This document shows, piece after piece, positions 1 through 8,118 of a stretch of 64,000 nucleotides of DNA. This DNA is from Corallococcus silvisoli. GTDB taxonomy: Bacteria > Myxococcota > Myxococcia > Myxococcales > Myxococcaceae. The stretch spans positions 42,122 to 106,121 of the forward strand of contig NZ_JAAAPJ010000028.1 of the NCBI RefSeq assembly GCF_009909145.1, in the 5' to 3' direction. How positions within the stretch are numbered: position 1 is the stretch's first letter; each line of letters begins with the position of its first letter. A program made the translations under genes and the position numbers. The notes below the pieces were generated by a model. It searched no databases. It saw only the letters and a list, made by a program, of their open reading frames with translations, and was not told the DNA's origin.

Positions 1-3000
1 CGGCGAAGTGCGCCGCGTAGCCCACGAGCAGCGCCGTGGCCACGAAGGGCTGACCCCACGGCAGCGACAGCAGGCCCGCCAGCGGGAAGAGCCAGGCGCC
101 GGCCACCACCGGACGGCGGAAGGCCGCTCGGCCCGCGCCCTCGCGCCGCACGAACAGGTGCAGGCCGGTGAACACCGCGCCGCCCATGAGGGACGCCAGG
201 CTGTCCGCCGCGCTGGGGCTCGCGCCCAGCCCGAGCAGCCGCACGCAGAGATAGCCCGTCGCCACCACGGCCTGCGCCATCCACGCGGAGGCTTCGTCCT
301 CTTCCCGCGCCGCGCGCCGCACCAGCGCGAAGAGCAGGAAGACGAGCCCGCCGCACGCCACCCAGGCCTCGCGCGCGGCGCCGCCCGGGACGTGCACCGC
401 CAGCACCGCGAGCAGCGTCTCCACCAGCGCGATGCCGGCGAAGACACGCCCCATGCGCCCGCGCACCTGCTCCCCCGCCACCGTCAGCACCAGCGTGGCC
501 AGCAGCGCGGTCGCCGCGCCGAAGTACGGGAGGATGAACTCGCCGCCCCGGCCGGTGGAGTGCACCGCGCCGAAGTGCAGGATGAGCGCGTGCACGGCGA
601 AGAAGGACGCCATCCACCCCAGCCACTCGCGCTCGCGGCGGCGCAGCACCACGTCCCACGCGGTGGCCCACGCGAAGAGCACGCACAGCGGCAGGCCCGG
701 GTGCTTCAGCTCCCGGAGGCCCGCCAGCGACAGCAGCGCCAGCACCGCGCCGCCGTGGTGCAGGGCCGCGCCCACCGTCACCCCTCGCGCGTCCAGCGCG
801 TGGCCCACCAGCGCCAGCACCAGGCCCGTGCCCGCCATCACCGCGGGCGCCCAGAGCGGCGGCACCGCGGCGACCAGCACCGCGCCCAGGAGCACCGTGG
901 CCCCGTTCATCATCAGGCGGTCGCGCGTCACCATCAGCACCAGGGACGCGGCGCCCGCGACCAGCGCCACCGGAAGGGGCAGCGCGCCCGGTCCCGCTTC
1001 GCCCAGCCGCAGGCCCACCAGCAGCCCCACGGTGACGGCGCCGCCGACCCACAGGGGCTCGCTCCACGTGCCCTCGATGCCGGGCGTCAGGCGCGCGGTG
1101 AGGTTCGTCAGCACGCGCTGCACACCGCCGGACTGGCACAGGGCGGACAGCAGCGCGGCCACCAGCCCCACGCCCGCGACCCACAGGCCCGCCTCGGGGC
1201 GCCACTGCCCCAGGGCGAAGTCCGCTGTCCGCCCCAGCGGCGCGAGCGCGAACGCGCCCACCGCCAGCGTGAGCAGCCAGCGCTGGGACAGCAGGAAGGC
1301 GGAGGCCAGCACCACCGCGCCAAGCGCCGCCAGCGCGCCAGGCGTCGGGGTGTGGAGGACCGCCATCGCGGCCACGGCCAGGGCCGAACCCGTGGCCGCG
1401 ACCTTCAGCGCCGCGTCGCGGGGGGCTCGGAAGAAGGCCGCCACGGCCTGGGGAACATGATGCTCCGCCAGCGCCAGCACCAGCAGGACGCCGGTCGCCC
1501 AGGGACGCGCCTGCGGGATGAACATCAGGAGCGCGGACGCGGCGACGATGCGGACCGCCGGCTGGGGGCCCGTCATCGGGACCAGCGCGATGGCGCAGAA
1601 GAGGGCCACGCGCTGACTCGGCTCCACCTCCGGGACCAGCAGGGCCAGCATGCCCAGGACCGCGAGCGCGAGCTGCATGCCCTGCGAGAGCGCATGGCGC
1701 GGCCCCTCCTCACGCGAGCGCAGGAGCCACGAGGCCACGGACGGCACATGCTCCACGACGCGAACCACGAGCAGCGGGAAGAGCGGCAGCATCACGGTCC
1801 ACGCGACGGGAGGACTCCAGGCCTGCAGGGTCAGCAGGCCGTACGGCACCATCAGCGCCGCGACGAAGGGGTAGCGCAGCGCCCGCGTCCACAGGAGCGG
1901 CAACAGCGCCGGCCCCACCAGCGCGAGCCACGTGGCACCCTGTGCTTGCGACAGCGCGTGGCCGTTCCAGGCCATCGCGGAGGCCGCCAGCACCCACATC
2001 GCGCCCACCGTGATGATCCGGGCGAAGGATACCCCGCCCGTGGCGAAGCGCCGCACCGCGGGCACGTCGTCCAGGAGGGCCACGAGGCTGAGGACCGTCG
2101 CGAGCCCCAGCAGCGGCAGCGGGCCCATCGGATTCAGCGCGAAGGTCGCCTCCAGGGTGGCGAGCGTCAAGCCCAGCATCGGCGGCAGCATGCGGAGGGT
2201 GAAGAGCGCCGCGAGCGCCGCGCCCAGCAGGAACACGGACTCCTGGCCCCGGTCCGCCATGGCCACCGGGATGAGCGGCAGGATGAGCCCGAGGCTGCCC
2301 GCGGTGGTGGTGCTCGCGCTGCGCCCCTTGCGCGCCGCGACCACCGAGCCCACGAGCGACCCCGCGATGAGCAGGCCCAACGACACTCCTGGCGACAGGG
2401 TCCACGCCGAGAAGAGGCCCGGGATGTCCGGCAGGAGCGCGAGGCCCACGAGGACGACGGCGTACGGCCGCACGCCCGGCCGGGAGCGGGAGACCACCGC
2501 CACCGTCGCGGCGGCGGTGAGCAGCACGGGGCCCAGGAACGCCTGCATGCCCAGGAGCCCCCAGGTCACGGCGAGCCCCGCGTACAGGAGGGCGGGCACG
2601 CCCACCCGCCTGAGCAGGCCGCCGCGCTCGCCCAGGAGCGCCAGCACCAGCCCGCCGCCCACCATCGCCGCGATCATCGCCTGCGTGGAGTGGACCGCGG
2701 CCAGCTTCGGCAGGATGGCGCCCGCGAGGAAGGCGCCGTACGCCACGTAGCGGTCGTCCCGCAGCCGGAACGCGGCGGCCAGCGCGCCCGCGCTGGCCAG
2801 CGTCAGGCCCACGACGAGCGCGGTGACGGGCTGGGCGGGGCTGAGCGCCATGGAGAACGCGCACGTCGCGATGACCCCGGCCACGACGGCCACGAAGCGC
2901 CGCGTGCGCTCATCCGTGAGGCCCCACGTGAGCGCCCCGAGCCCCAGGGCCAGCACACCGGCCACGACGGCCGCGGAGCCCGCGCCAAAGGCGATGACGG

Positions 3001-5191
3001 CCGAGAGCGGCAGCGCGGCGAAGAGCACCGAACCCACCGCGGACAGCGGGAAGCGCTTGAACAACAGGCCCGCCCCCAGCGACAGCACGGCCAGGGCGAG
3101 CGTGGCGAAGAAGGCCGGCCGCGCGTCGGTGCCCAGGTGGCCGTAGAGCGCGAACAGGGGCGCGGCGTAGGTGGTGGCGCGCAGCAGCACGTCCGCGAAG
3201 CCCAGGTCGCGCGCGTCGCCGGTGCGCTCGCCGCGCTTCTGGACGCGGAACGCGAGCACCAGGCCCGCCAGCACGAAGGGGATGGCCGTCAGCGCGCCGT
3301 ACTGGAAGGGCAGCACCTCCGCGGGCGGGTAGCCCATGCGCGCCTTGATGGCGTTGAGGAGGACGGTGGCGGCGTGCGGGACCAACTGCACGCTGGACGC
3401 ATAGGAGAGGTAGGCGCCCAGATACGCCGGATAGAGCCACGGCAGGCGGGACACGGGGCCGCGCGACAGCGACACCAGGGTGCCGGTGAAGATGGCGGCG
3501 GTGAGGAAGAGGGCGGGATTCGTGCCGGTGATGGCGCTCGCGAGGCAGGCCACCTGGAGCGCCACGGTGCCAACCGCGAGCGGATCCGCGGGACGCGAGG
3601 CTTCGAGCGTGCGGAAGCGCAGGCACGTGGCGAGCAGGAACGCGACGAAGGGAGCGTAGGTGCCCGGAGGAACGGGGGTGCCCGCGCTGGCCAGGGCCAG
3701 GTGCAACCGGATGGCGAACAGCGCGGTCAGGTACAGGGGCGCGGCGAGCGTGAAGGCGAGCGCATCGCCCTTGCGCGGGGTGGCGGAGGCCTTGCTCGAC
3801 AGCAGGAAGAACAGGAGGCAAGGCAGCGCGTTGAGCCAGACGGCCGGAGCGCCCACGCGCGCGGCCAGGGGCGCGAGCCCCATGATGAGCGTGACGCCCA
3901 CGAGGCCCAGCTGGACGAACGGGCGGGAGGGCGCGTCGAAGGCTTCGGAGGGCTTGCGCGCGAGCCACGCGGCGGCGCCCGCCCAGACGAAGAGCAGCGG
4001 CACGAGCAGCGCGGGGTGCACGCCGTCGAGCTGGAGGGTCTCACCGAAGCCCATGGGCCCCAGCGCGACGCCGCCCAGCGGGGCCACGGCGGATCCGATG
4101 AGGCCCAGGATGTGGCCCGGCTTGCGCAGCGACTCACGGCGGGCGAGGAAGCCGCCCCACACGGAGAAGCCCACGGAGTAGCCCACGGTCATCAGGAAGA
4201 CGGTGAGCGACCGGGTGACGGACGTCATCCCGGCCCAGGACTCGAAGACGAAGTAGAGCGTGCCGGAGAGGATGAGGAACGCGCCGATGAACCACGCGAT
4301 GCTCTCGTAGAGGAAAGGCCGCCACACGCGGCTCCACGCGGAGGTCTCCTCGACGAGGCGCGCGGTGCGGCCACGAGGCGCGGGCGGATCCATGAACGGC
4401 TCGCCCGGGTTGGGGGGCAGCCGGTGGGCCGCCGCCGCGCGGTTCGCGTTCGCGGCTTGCGCGCGGGACTCGGCGGACGCGCCGTGGGGAATGCCAGTAG
4501 CAGAAGTGGCGACCCCCAGGGCCGCCGCGGCATCGAGCACGGAGAAGTGGACCGCGGAGGGACCACTGGCGCCCGGCGTCTCGGAAGCTCCGGCGACCGC
4601 GGAATCGGTGAGGGCTTGCGCGGCGGTGTCCGGGTTCGCGTCGGAGACGGAAGCGGCGGCGGTGTCCGGGTTCGCGTCGGAGACGGAAGCGGCGGCGGTG
4701 TCAGGAGGGGACTCGCCGTCGACCGCGGTGTCGAGGACCGCGGGAGCGCTGGAGGCCTGAACAGCGACCTCGTGAGCGTTGACGACGAAGGCGCGAGCGG
4801 TGTCGGCGGCGTCGGTGCTCGCGGAAGCCGCGAAGACTTCAGGCGTGGCGGCCACGGACACGGGGCCGAGGGCAACGGCCCCCTCCCCCATCGGCGGGAC
4901 CCCGGCCTCATCACGAGGCGCGACGGGCGCGGGACTCAGCGCCTCGATGGGGGTGTCCGTGAGGACGGAGAGGAGGATGCGGGCCTGCCGCTCGTAGCGT
5001 TCAGCGATCCGCCGGCTCACGACGAGCGGTACGTCGTGACCGTCCCAGCGTCGCACCTCGTCCAGGAGGAAGTGGACATGCGCGAGCTCGGCCTCGATGT
5101 CGGACCGGGCTCGGGCGGAAAGACGGTTGCCACAGACAACGCACTGGCGCGCGCTTCCCAGGCGCTCTTGTCGGCAGGCAGGACAGTACAT
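1..5191 (-). CDS. Giant zinc-ribbon multi-span membrane protein (3' end outside window)
   Basis: The frame is open from ATG at 5191 to the left edge, so at least 1730 residues are present and the C-terminus is missing. A zinc ribbon opens the protein (C3xxC6, C17xxC20). A charged segment follows, then an Ala/Ser/Asp-rich linker with a 12-residue tandem repeat (DTAAASVSDANP, about residues 164-189). From about residue 296 (FLYESIAWFIGAFLIL) the rest is an almost unbroken series of hydrophobic helices separated by short polar loops. This resembles very large DUF2339-like membrane proteins with N-terminal zinc ribbons, whose function is unknown. It probably sits in the inner membrane with the ribbon and linker in the cytoplasm. 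The gene is divergent from the acetyltransferase at 5355 with 163 bp between. Family assignment is tentative; the coding call is firm because zinc ribbon and transmembrane pattern appear only in this frame. Confidence 0.85.
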   Translation of the reverse strand, partial: MYCPACRQERLGSARQCVVCGNRLSARARSDIEAELAHVHFLLDEVRRWDGHDVPLVVSRRIAERYERQARILLSVLTDTPIEALSPAPVAPRDEAGVPPMGEGAVALGPVSVAATPEVFAASASTDAADTARAFVVNAHEVAVQASSAPAVLDTAVDGESPPDTAAASVSDANPDTAAASVSDANPDTAAQALTDSAVAGASETPGASGPSAVHFSVLDAAAALGVATSATGIPHGASAESRAQAANANRAAAAHRLPPNPGEPFMDPPAPRGRTARLVEETSAWSRVWRPFLYESIAWFIGAFLILSGTLYFVFESWAGMTSVTRSLTVFLMTVGYSVGFSVWGGFLARRESLRKPGHILGLIGSAVAPLGGVALGPMGFGETLQLDGVHPALLVPLLFVWAGAAAWLARKPSEAFDAPSRPFVQLGLVGVTLIMGLAPLAARVGAPAVWLNALPCLLFFLLSSKASATPRKGDALAFTLAAPLYLTALFAIRLHLALASAGTPVPPGTYAPFVAFLLATCLRFRTLEASRPADPLAVGTVALQVACLASAITGTNPALFLTAAIFTGTLVSLSRGPVSRLPWLYPAYLGAYLSYASSVQLVPHAATVLLNAIKARMGYPPAEVLPFQYGALTAIPFVLAGLVLAFRVQKRGERTGDARDLGFADVLLRATTYAAPLFALYGHLGTDARPAFFATLALAVLSLGAGLLFKRFPLSAVGSVLFAALPLSAVIAFGAGSAAVVAGVLALGLGALTWGLTDERTRRFVAVVAGVIATCAFSMALSPAQPVTALVVGLTLASAGALAAAFRLRDDRYVAYGAFLAGAILPKLAAVHSTQAMIAAMVGGGLVLALLGERGGLLRRVGVPALLYAGLAVTWGLLGMQAFLGPVLLTAAATVAVVSRSRPGVRPYAVVLVGLALLPDIPGLFSAWTLSPGVSLGLLIAGSLVGSVVAARKGRSASTTTAGSLGLILPLIPVAMADRGQESVFLLGAALAALFTLRMLPPMLGLTLATLEATFALNPMGPLPLLGLATVLSLVALLDDVPAVRRFATGGVSFARIITVGAMWVLAASAMAWNGHALSQAQGATWLALVGPALLPLLWTRALRYPFVAALMVPYGLLTLQAWSPPVAWTVMLPLFPLLVVRVVEHVPSVASWLLRSREEGPRHALSQGMQLALAVLGMLALLVPEVEPSQRVALFCAIALVPMTGPQPAVRIVAASALLMFIPQARPWATGVLLVLALAEHHVPQAVAAFFRAPRDAALKVAATGSALAVAAMAVLHTPTPGALAALGAVVLASAFLLSQRWLLTLAVGAFALAPLGRTADFALGQWRPEAGLWVAGVGLVAALLSALCQSGGVQRVLTNLTARLTPGIEGTWSEPLWVGGAVTVGLLVGLRLGEAGPGALPLPVALVAGAASLVLMVTRDRLMMNGATVLLGAVLVAAVPPLWAPAVMAGTGLVLALVGHALDARGVTVGAALHHGGAVLALLSLAGLRELKHPGLPLCVLFAWATAWDVVLRRREREWLGWMASFFAVHALILHFGAVHSTGRGGEFILPYFGAATALLATLVLTVAGEQVRGRMGRVFAGIALVETLLAVLAVHVPGGAAREAWVACGGLVFLLFALVRRAAREEDEASAWMAQAVVATGYLCVRLLGLGASPSAADSLASLMGGAVFTGLHLFVRREGAGRAAFRRPVVAGAWLFPLAGLLSLPWGQPFVATALLVGYAAHFA
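4625..4702. repeat. 36-bp in-frame tandem repeat
   Basis: Two full copies plus a partial third of a 36-bp unit start at 4625, 4661 and 4697. The period is a multiple of three, so it encodes a 12-residue repeat in the linker of the giant membrane protein and can change length without breaking the frame. Confidence 0.85.
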
Positions 5192-5354
5192 GGTGCTTCC
5201 CCCTCTACAACGACCGTGCCACGCACAATGCCCTGGAAGGGCACGACAAGCGAATCCACCGAGGTGCATCGGGCGCGTGGCGGCTGTGCAGACGGCTGCA
5301 CAGGTGCACACCCGGCGCTGGCCGGTGGGGACAAGTCATGGGACCGTGCGGGTC

Positions 5355-5855
5355 ATGAGCACGGAACTGGTGTTGAGGCCCATCGAGGCCCGGGACGACG
5401 CGGCGATGGCCGCGGTCATCCGCGCGGTGATGCCGGAGTTCGGAGCGGACGGTCCGGGCTTCGCCCTCCACGACCCGGAAGTGGACACGATGAGCGCGGC
5501 CTACAGCCGCCCCCGGCACGGGTATTTCGTCGTTGTTCATGAGGGGCAGGTGGTGGGCGGCGCGGGCATCGCGCCGCTGGACGGGGGCACTCCGGACGTC
5601 TGCGAACTGCGCAAGATGTACTTCCTGCCGGCGGCCCGAGGCCATGGCATGGGCGAGCGCCTGTTGAGACACTGTCTGGAGTTCGCGCGAAGCGCGGGCT
5701 TTCAACGGTGCTACCTCGAAACCCTGGGGGGCATGGAGCAGGCCCAGAAGCTCTACCGGAGGCTTGGCTTCGAACCGCTGAGCGCCCCCATGGGCCGCAC
5801 CGGCCACTTCGGCTGTGACCGCTGGTACGCGATGAACCTCTCCCCGCCCGCCTGA
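5355..5855 (+). CDS. GNAT family N-acetyltransferase
   Basis: A 166-residue protein with a complete GNAT fold pattern. The acetyl-CoA loop is R95-G-H-G-M-G100, preceded by the beta-strand CELRKMYFLP and followed by the typical motif-B segment YRRLGFEPL. It should transfer an acetyl group from acetyl-CoA to an amine; the substrate cannot be read from the sequence. The ATG at 5355 is chosen because conserved sequence (ELVLRPIEARD) begins directly after it, while the upstream extension is low-complexity and antisense to the neighbouring membrane gene. It stands alone, divergent from that gene and 78 bp before the endonuclease III gene. Confidence 0.88.
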   Translation: MSTELVLRPIEARDDAAMAAVIRAVMPEFGADGPGFALHDPEVDTMSAAYSRPRHGYFVVVHEGQVVGGAGIAPLDGGTPDVCELRKMYFLPAARGHGMGERLLRHCLEFARSAGFQRCYLETLGGMEQAQKLYRRLGFEPLSAPMGRTGHFGCDRWYAMNLSPPA

Positions 5856-5933
5856 CCGCTCGCCCACCGGCCCTGCAAGAGCGCCAAGCCCGTCGCCACC
5901 TCCCGACCCAACTTCCCAGGTCAGGAGGCCCGC

Positions 5934-6692
5934 ATGGCGGACAGCAAGCAGCCCCGACCCACGATCGCGCCCCGGCGCGCACCGCGCACCCAGAGCGCAC
6001 GCACCGCGCACGCCGCCGCTTCGGACGCGGAGAAGCTCCCGTTCGACATCGAGGAGGTCCTGCGCCGCGTGCGCCACGAGGTGCGCTCCTTCGCGGACGC
6101 GGCCATGTTCGAGCTGGCCGCCAGAGGCCACGGCTCCCTCTTCGAACAGCTCATCGCGTGCATCCTCTCCATCCGCACGCTCGATGAGGTCAGCCTCCCC
6201 GCGTCACTCCGGCTCCTCGGCCGCGCGCGCACGCCGGAAGCCCTCGCGCGCCTCTCGCCAGAAGAGATCGACGCGCTCATCCGCCCCGTCACCTTCCACG
6301 AAGGCAAGGCCGCCCAGGTCCACGCCATCGCCATGCGCACGCGCGATGAGTTCCACGGCCAGCTCCCCGCCGACGCGGACGTGCTCCAGTCCTTCAAGGG
6401 CGTGGGCCCCAAGTGCGCGCACCTGGCGCTCGGCATCGCGTGTGGCCATGAGGTCATCAGCGTGGACATCCACGTCCACCGCGTCACCAACCGCTGGGGC
6501 TACGTGAAGGCCTCCACTCCGGAGCGCACGCTCGCCGCGCTCGAAGCCGTCCTCCCGCGCCCCTACTGGGTGGAGCTGAACCGGCTCCTCGTCCCCTTCG
6601 GCAAGCACGTGTGCACCGGCACCCGGCCCAAGTGCTCCACCTGCCCCGTGCTCCCCTACTGCCGACAGGAGGGCGTCACCTCCCACCGCTGA
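5934..6692 (+). CDS. nth: Endonuclease III (DNA glycosylase/AP lyase)
   Basis: A 252-residue base-excision-repair enzyme that removes oxidised pyrimidines and cleaves the abasic site. The helix-hairpin-helix is FKGVGPK (154-160) with catalytic Lys160, the general acid/base Asp178 lies in SVDIHVHRV, and the C-terminal [4Fe-4S] ligands are C227-x6-C234-x2-C237-x5-C243, exactly the family spacing. It is longer than the E. coli enzyme (211 residues) because of a basic, Pro/Arg-rich N-terminal tail of about 45 residues, which may be partly untranslated if a later start is used. It is convergent with the phospholipase-D gene, with only 3 bp between the two coding ends. Confidence 0.95.
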   Translation: MADSKQPRPTIAPRRAPRTQSARTAHAAASDAEKLPFDIEEVLRRVRHEVRSFADAAMFELAARGHGSLFEQLIACILSIRTLDEVSLPASLRLLGRARTPEALARLSPEEIDALIRPVTFHEGKAAQVHAIAMRTRDEFHGQLPADADVLQSFKGVGPKCAHLALGIACGHEVISVDIHVHRVTNRWGYVKASTPERTLAALEAVLPRPYWVELNRLLVPFGKHVCTGTRPKCSTCPVLPYCRQEGVTSHR

Positions 6693-6695
6693 GCA

Positions 6696-7967
6696 CTACC
6701 GGTCGTGCCCCGCCAGCTGCGTGGCCCGCCGCGCGAACCTCCGCCACGGGTTCGTCCGGCCGCCGTTCTGGAGCGTGATCTCCTTCGAGTGCCGCACGTC
6801 CTTCTCCCAGCACGCCTCCAGCTTCGCGGCGATCTCCCGGTCCTCGAACACCAGCGACCCCTCGCTCAACTTGTTGAGCGACAGCGAGTCCAGGTTCGTG
6901 GAGCCCACGACGCACAACCAGTCATCCACCAGCATCGTCTTCGAGTGCAGCATCGCCGGCTGGTACTCCCAGATGCGCACCCCTGCCGCCAGCAGCCGCT
7001 CATACGTGGACCGCTGCGACGCCCGCACCACCGGCACGTCGTGATGCGGCCCCGGCCCCAGCACCCGCACGTCCACGCCCTGCCGGACCTTCACCTCCAG
7101 CTGCTCCAGGATGTCATTGGGTGGCGTGAAGTACGCGTTGGCGATCCACAGCCGCTTCGTCGCCGCCGCCACCACCAGCCGCACCATCCGCTCCGCCTCG
7201 GTGATGCCCAACCGCCCGGAGCTCTCGATGAACGCCGCGCACCCGCCTCCGTCCGCCTCCAGCGAAGGGAAGCACTCGCGCGGCAGCAGGCTCCCGCCCG
7301 ACTCCTGCCAGTGCTTGGCGAACGTCACCTGCATGCGCCGCACCTCCGGCCCCTCCACGCGGACGTGCGTGTCGCGCCAGTGGTCCGGCGTCAGCCCGTC
7401 GCCCTCCCACACCTTCCAGATGCCGAAGCCGCCCGTGTACGCGATGCGCCCGTCCACCACGACGAGCTTCTGGTGCGACCGCCCCAGCAGCCGCCCCAGC
7501 ACCTTGCCCGCGAGCAGCCGGTAGTAGTGCACCTCCACGCCCGCGTCGGTCAGCCGCTTCTCGACCTGGAGGTCGAAGTCCTTGTCCCCCGCCGTCTCCT
7601 CGCTGCCCACCGCGTCCACGACCACGCGGCACTGCACGCCCGCCTGGGAGCGCTCTCGCAGCGCCTCCACGAACCGGTCCGACAGCGCGCACGGCCGCCA
7701 GATGTAGATGAGCAGGTGCACGCTGTGCTTCGCCGCGCGGATGTCCTCCAACATCCGGCCAAAGACCTGGCTGTTCTCCAGCAGCTGCATCCGGTGCCCC
7801 GGCGTCAGCCCCACGCCCGACGACTGGTAGAGCGCGAACGAGAACCCCTCGGGCCCCGGCGGCAGCGCGAACGGCCCCTGCATCTCGTGCTTGCGCGTCT
7901 CGCCGTCACCGTCGAACCCGTGGGCCCCGGGCTGGGGAAGCACTTCCGTGTCCTGGAGTTCGCTCAT
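6696..7967 (-). CDS. Phospholipase D / cardiolipin synthase family enzyme
   Basis: A 423-residue protein with two HKD motifs: H165-x-K167-x4-D172 (HQKLVVVD) and H341-x-K343-x4-D348 (HSKTMLVD). Two HKD half-sites form one active site that transfers phosphatidyl groups, as in cardiolipin synthase ClsB-type enzymes or phospholipase D. No N-terminal membrane helices are seen, which fits the ClsB-like soluble group better than ClsA. The ATG at 7967 is preceded by GGAGG two bases away, a short but usable spacing; the frame stays open upstream but that extension is low-complexity. It is divergent from the acyl-CoA oxidase gene (151 bp). Whether the substrate is phosphatidylglycerol or another phospholipid is not decided by sequence. 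Confidence 0.88.
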   Translation of the reverse strand: MSELQDTEVLPQPGAHGFDGDGETRKHEMQGPFALPPGPEGFSFALYQSSGVGLTPGHRMQLLENSQVFGRMLEDIRAAKHSVHLLIYIWRPCALSDRFVEALRERSQAGVQCRVVVDAVGSEETAGDKDFDLQVEKRLTDAGVEVHYYRLLAGKVLGRLLGRSHQKLVVVDGRIAYTGGFGIWKVWEGDGLTPDHWRDTHVRVEGPEVRRMQVTFAKHWQESGGSLLPRECFPSLEADGGGCAAFIESSGRLGITEAERMVRLVVAAATKRLWIANAYFTPPNDILEQLEVKVRQGVDVRVLGPGPHHDVPVVRASQRSTYERLLAAGVRIWEYQPAMLHSKTMLVDDWLCVVGSTNLDSLSLNKLSEGSLVFEDREIAAKLEACWEKDVRHSKEITLQNGGRTNPWRRFARRATQLAGHDR

Positions 7968-8118
7968 GGCCTCCACAACGTAGGGACGCCCGGCGTCCCT
8001 GGCAGGCGCGGCCCGCCCTCCGGTCCGCCCGGTGAACAGGTCCCCATTCCGTCGTTGCCGGAGCCTCGCACCGTGGCGACACTGCCCTCTCCCGAGTTCC
8101 CTCGCCTGGAGAGATCGC

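Noticed and set aside
1931..1947. Sigma-54 promoter (TGGCAC...TTGC)
   Set aside because: Spacing is 7 bp instead of 5 and it lies inside a coding region.
8..5542. Uninterrupted 1844-codon frame on the plus strand
   Set aside because: It is codon-aligned antisense to the giant membrane protein. Its translation is Arg/His/Gln/Gly-rich with no domain, while the minus frame gives a zinc ribbon and membrane helices.
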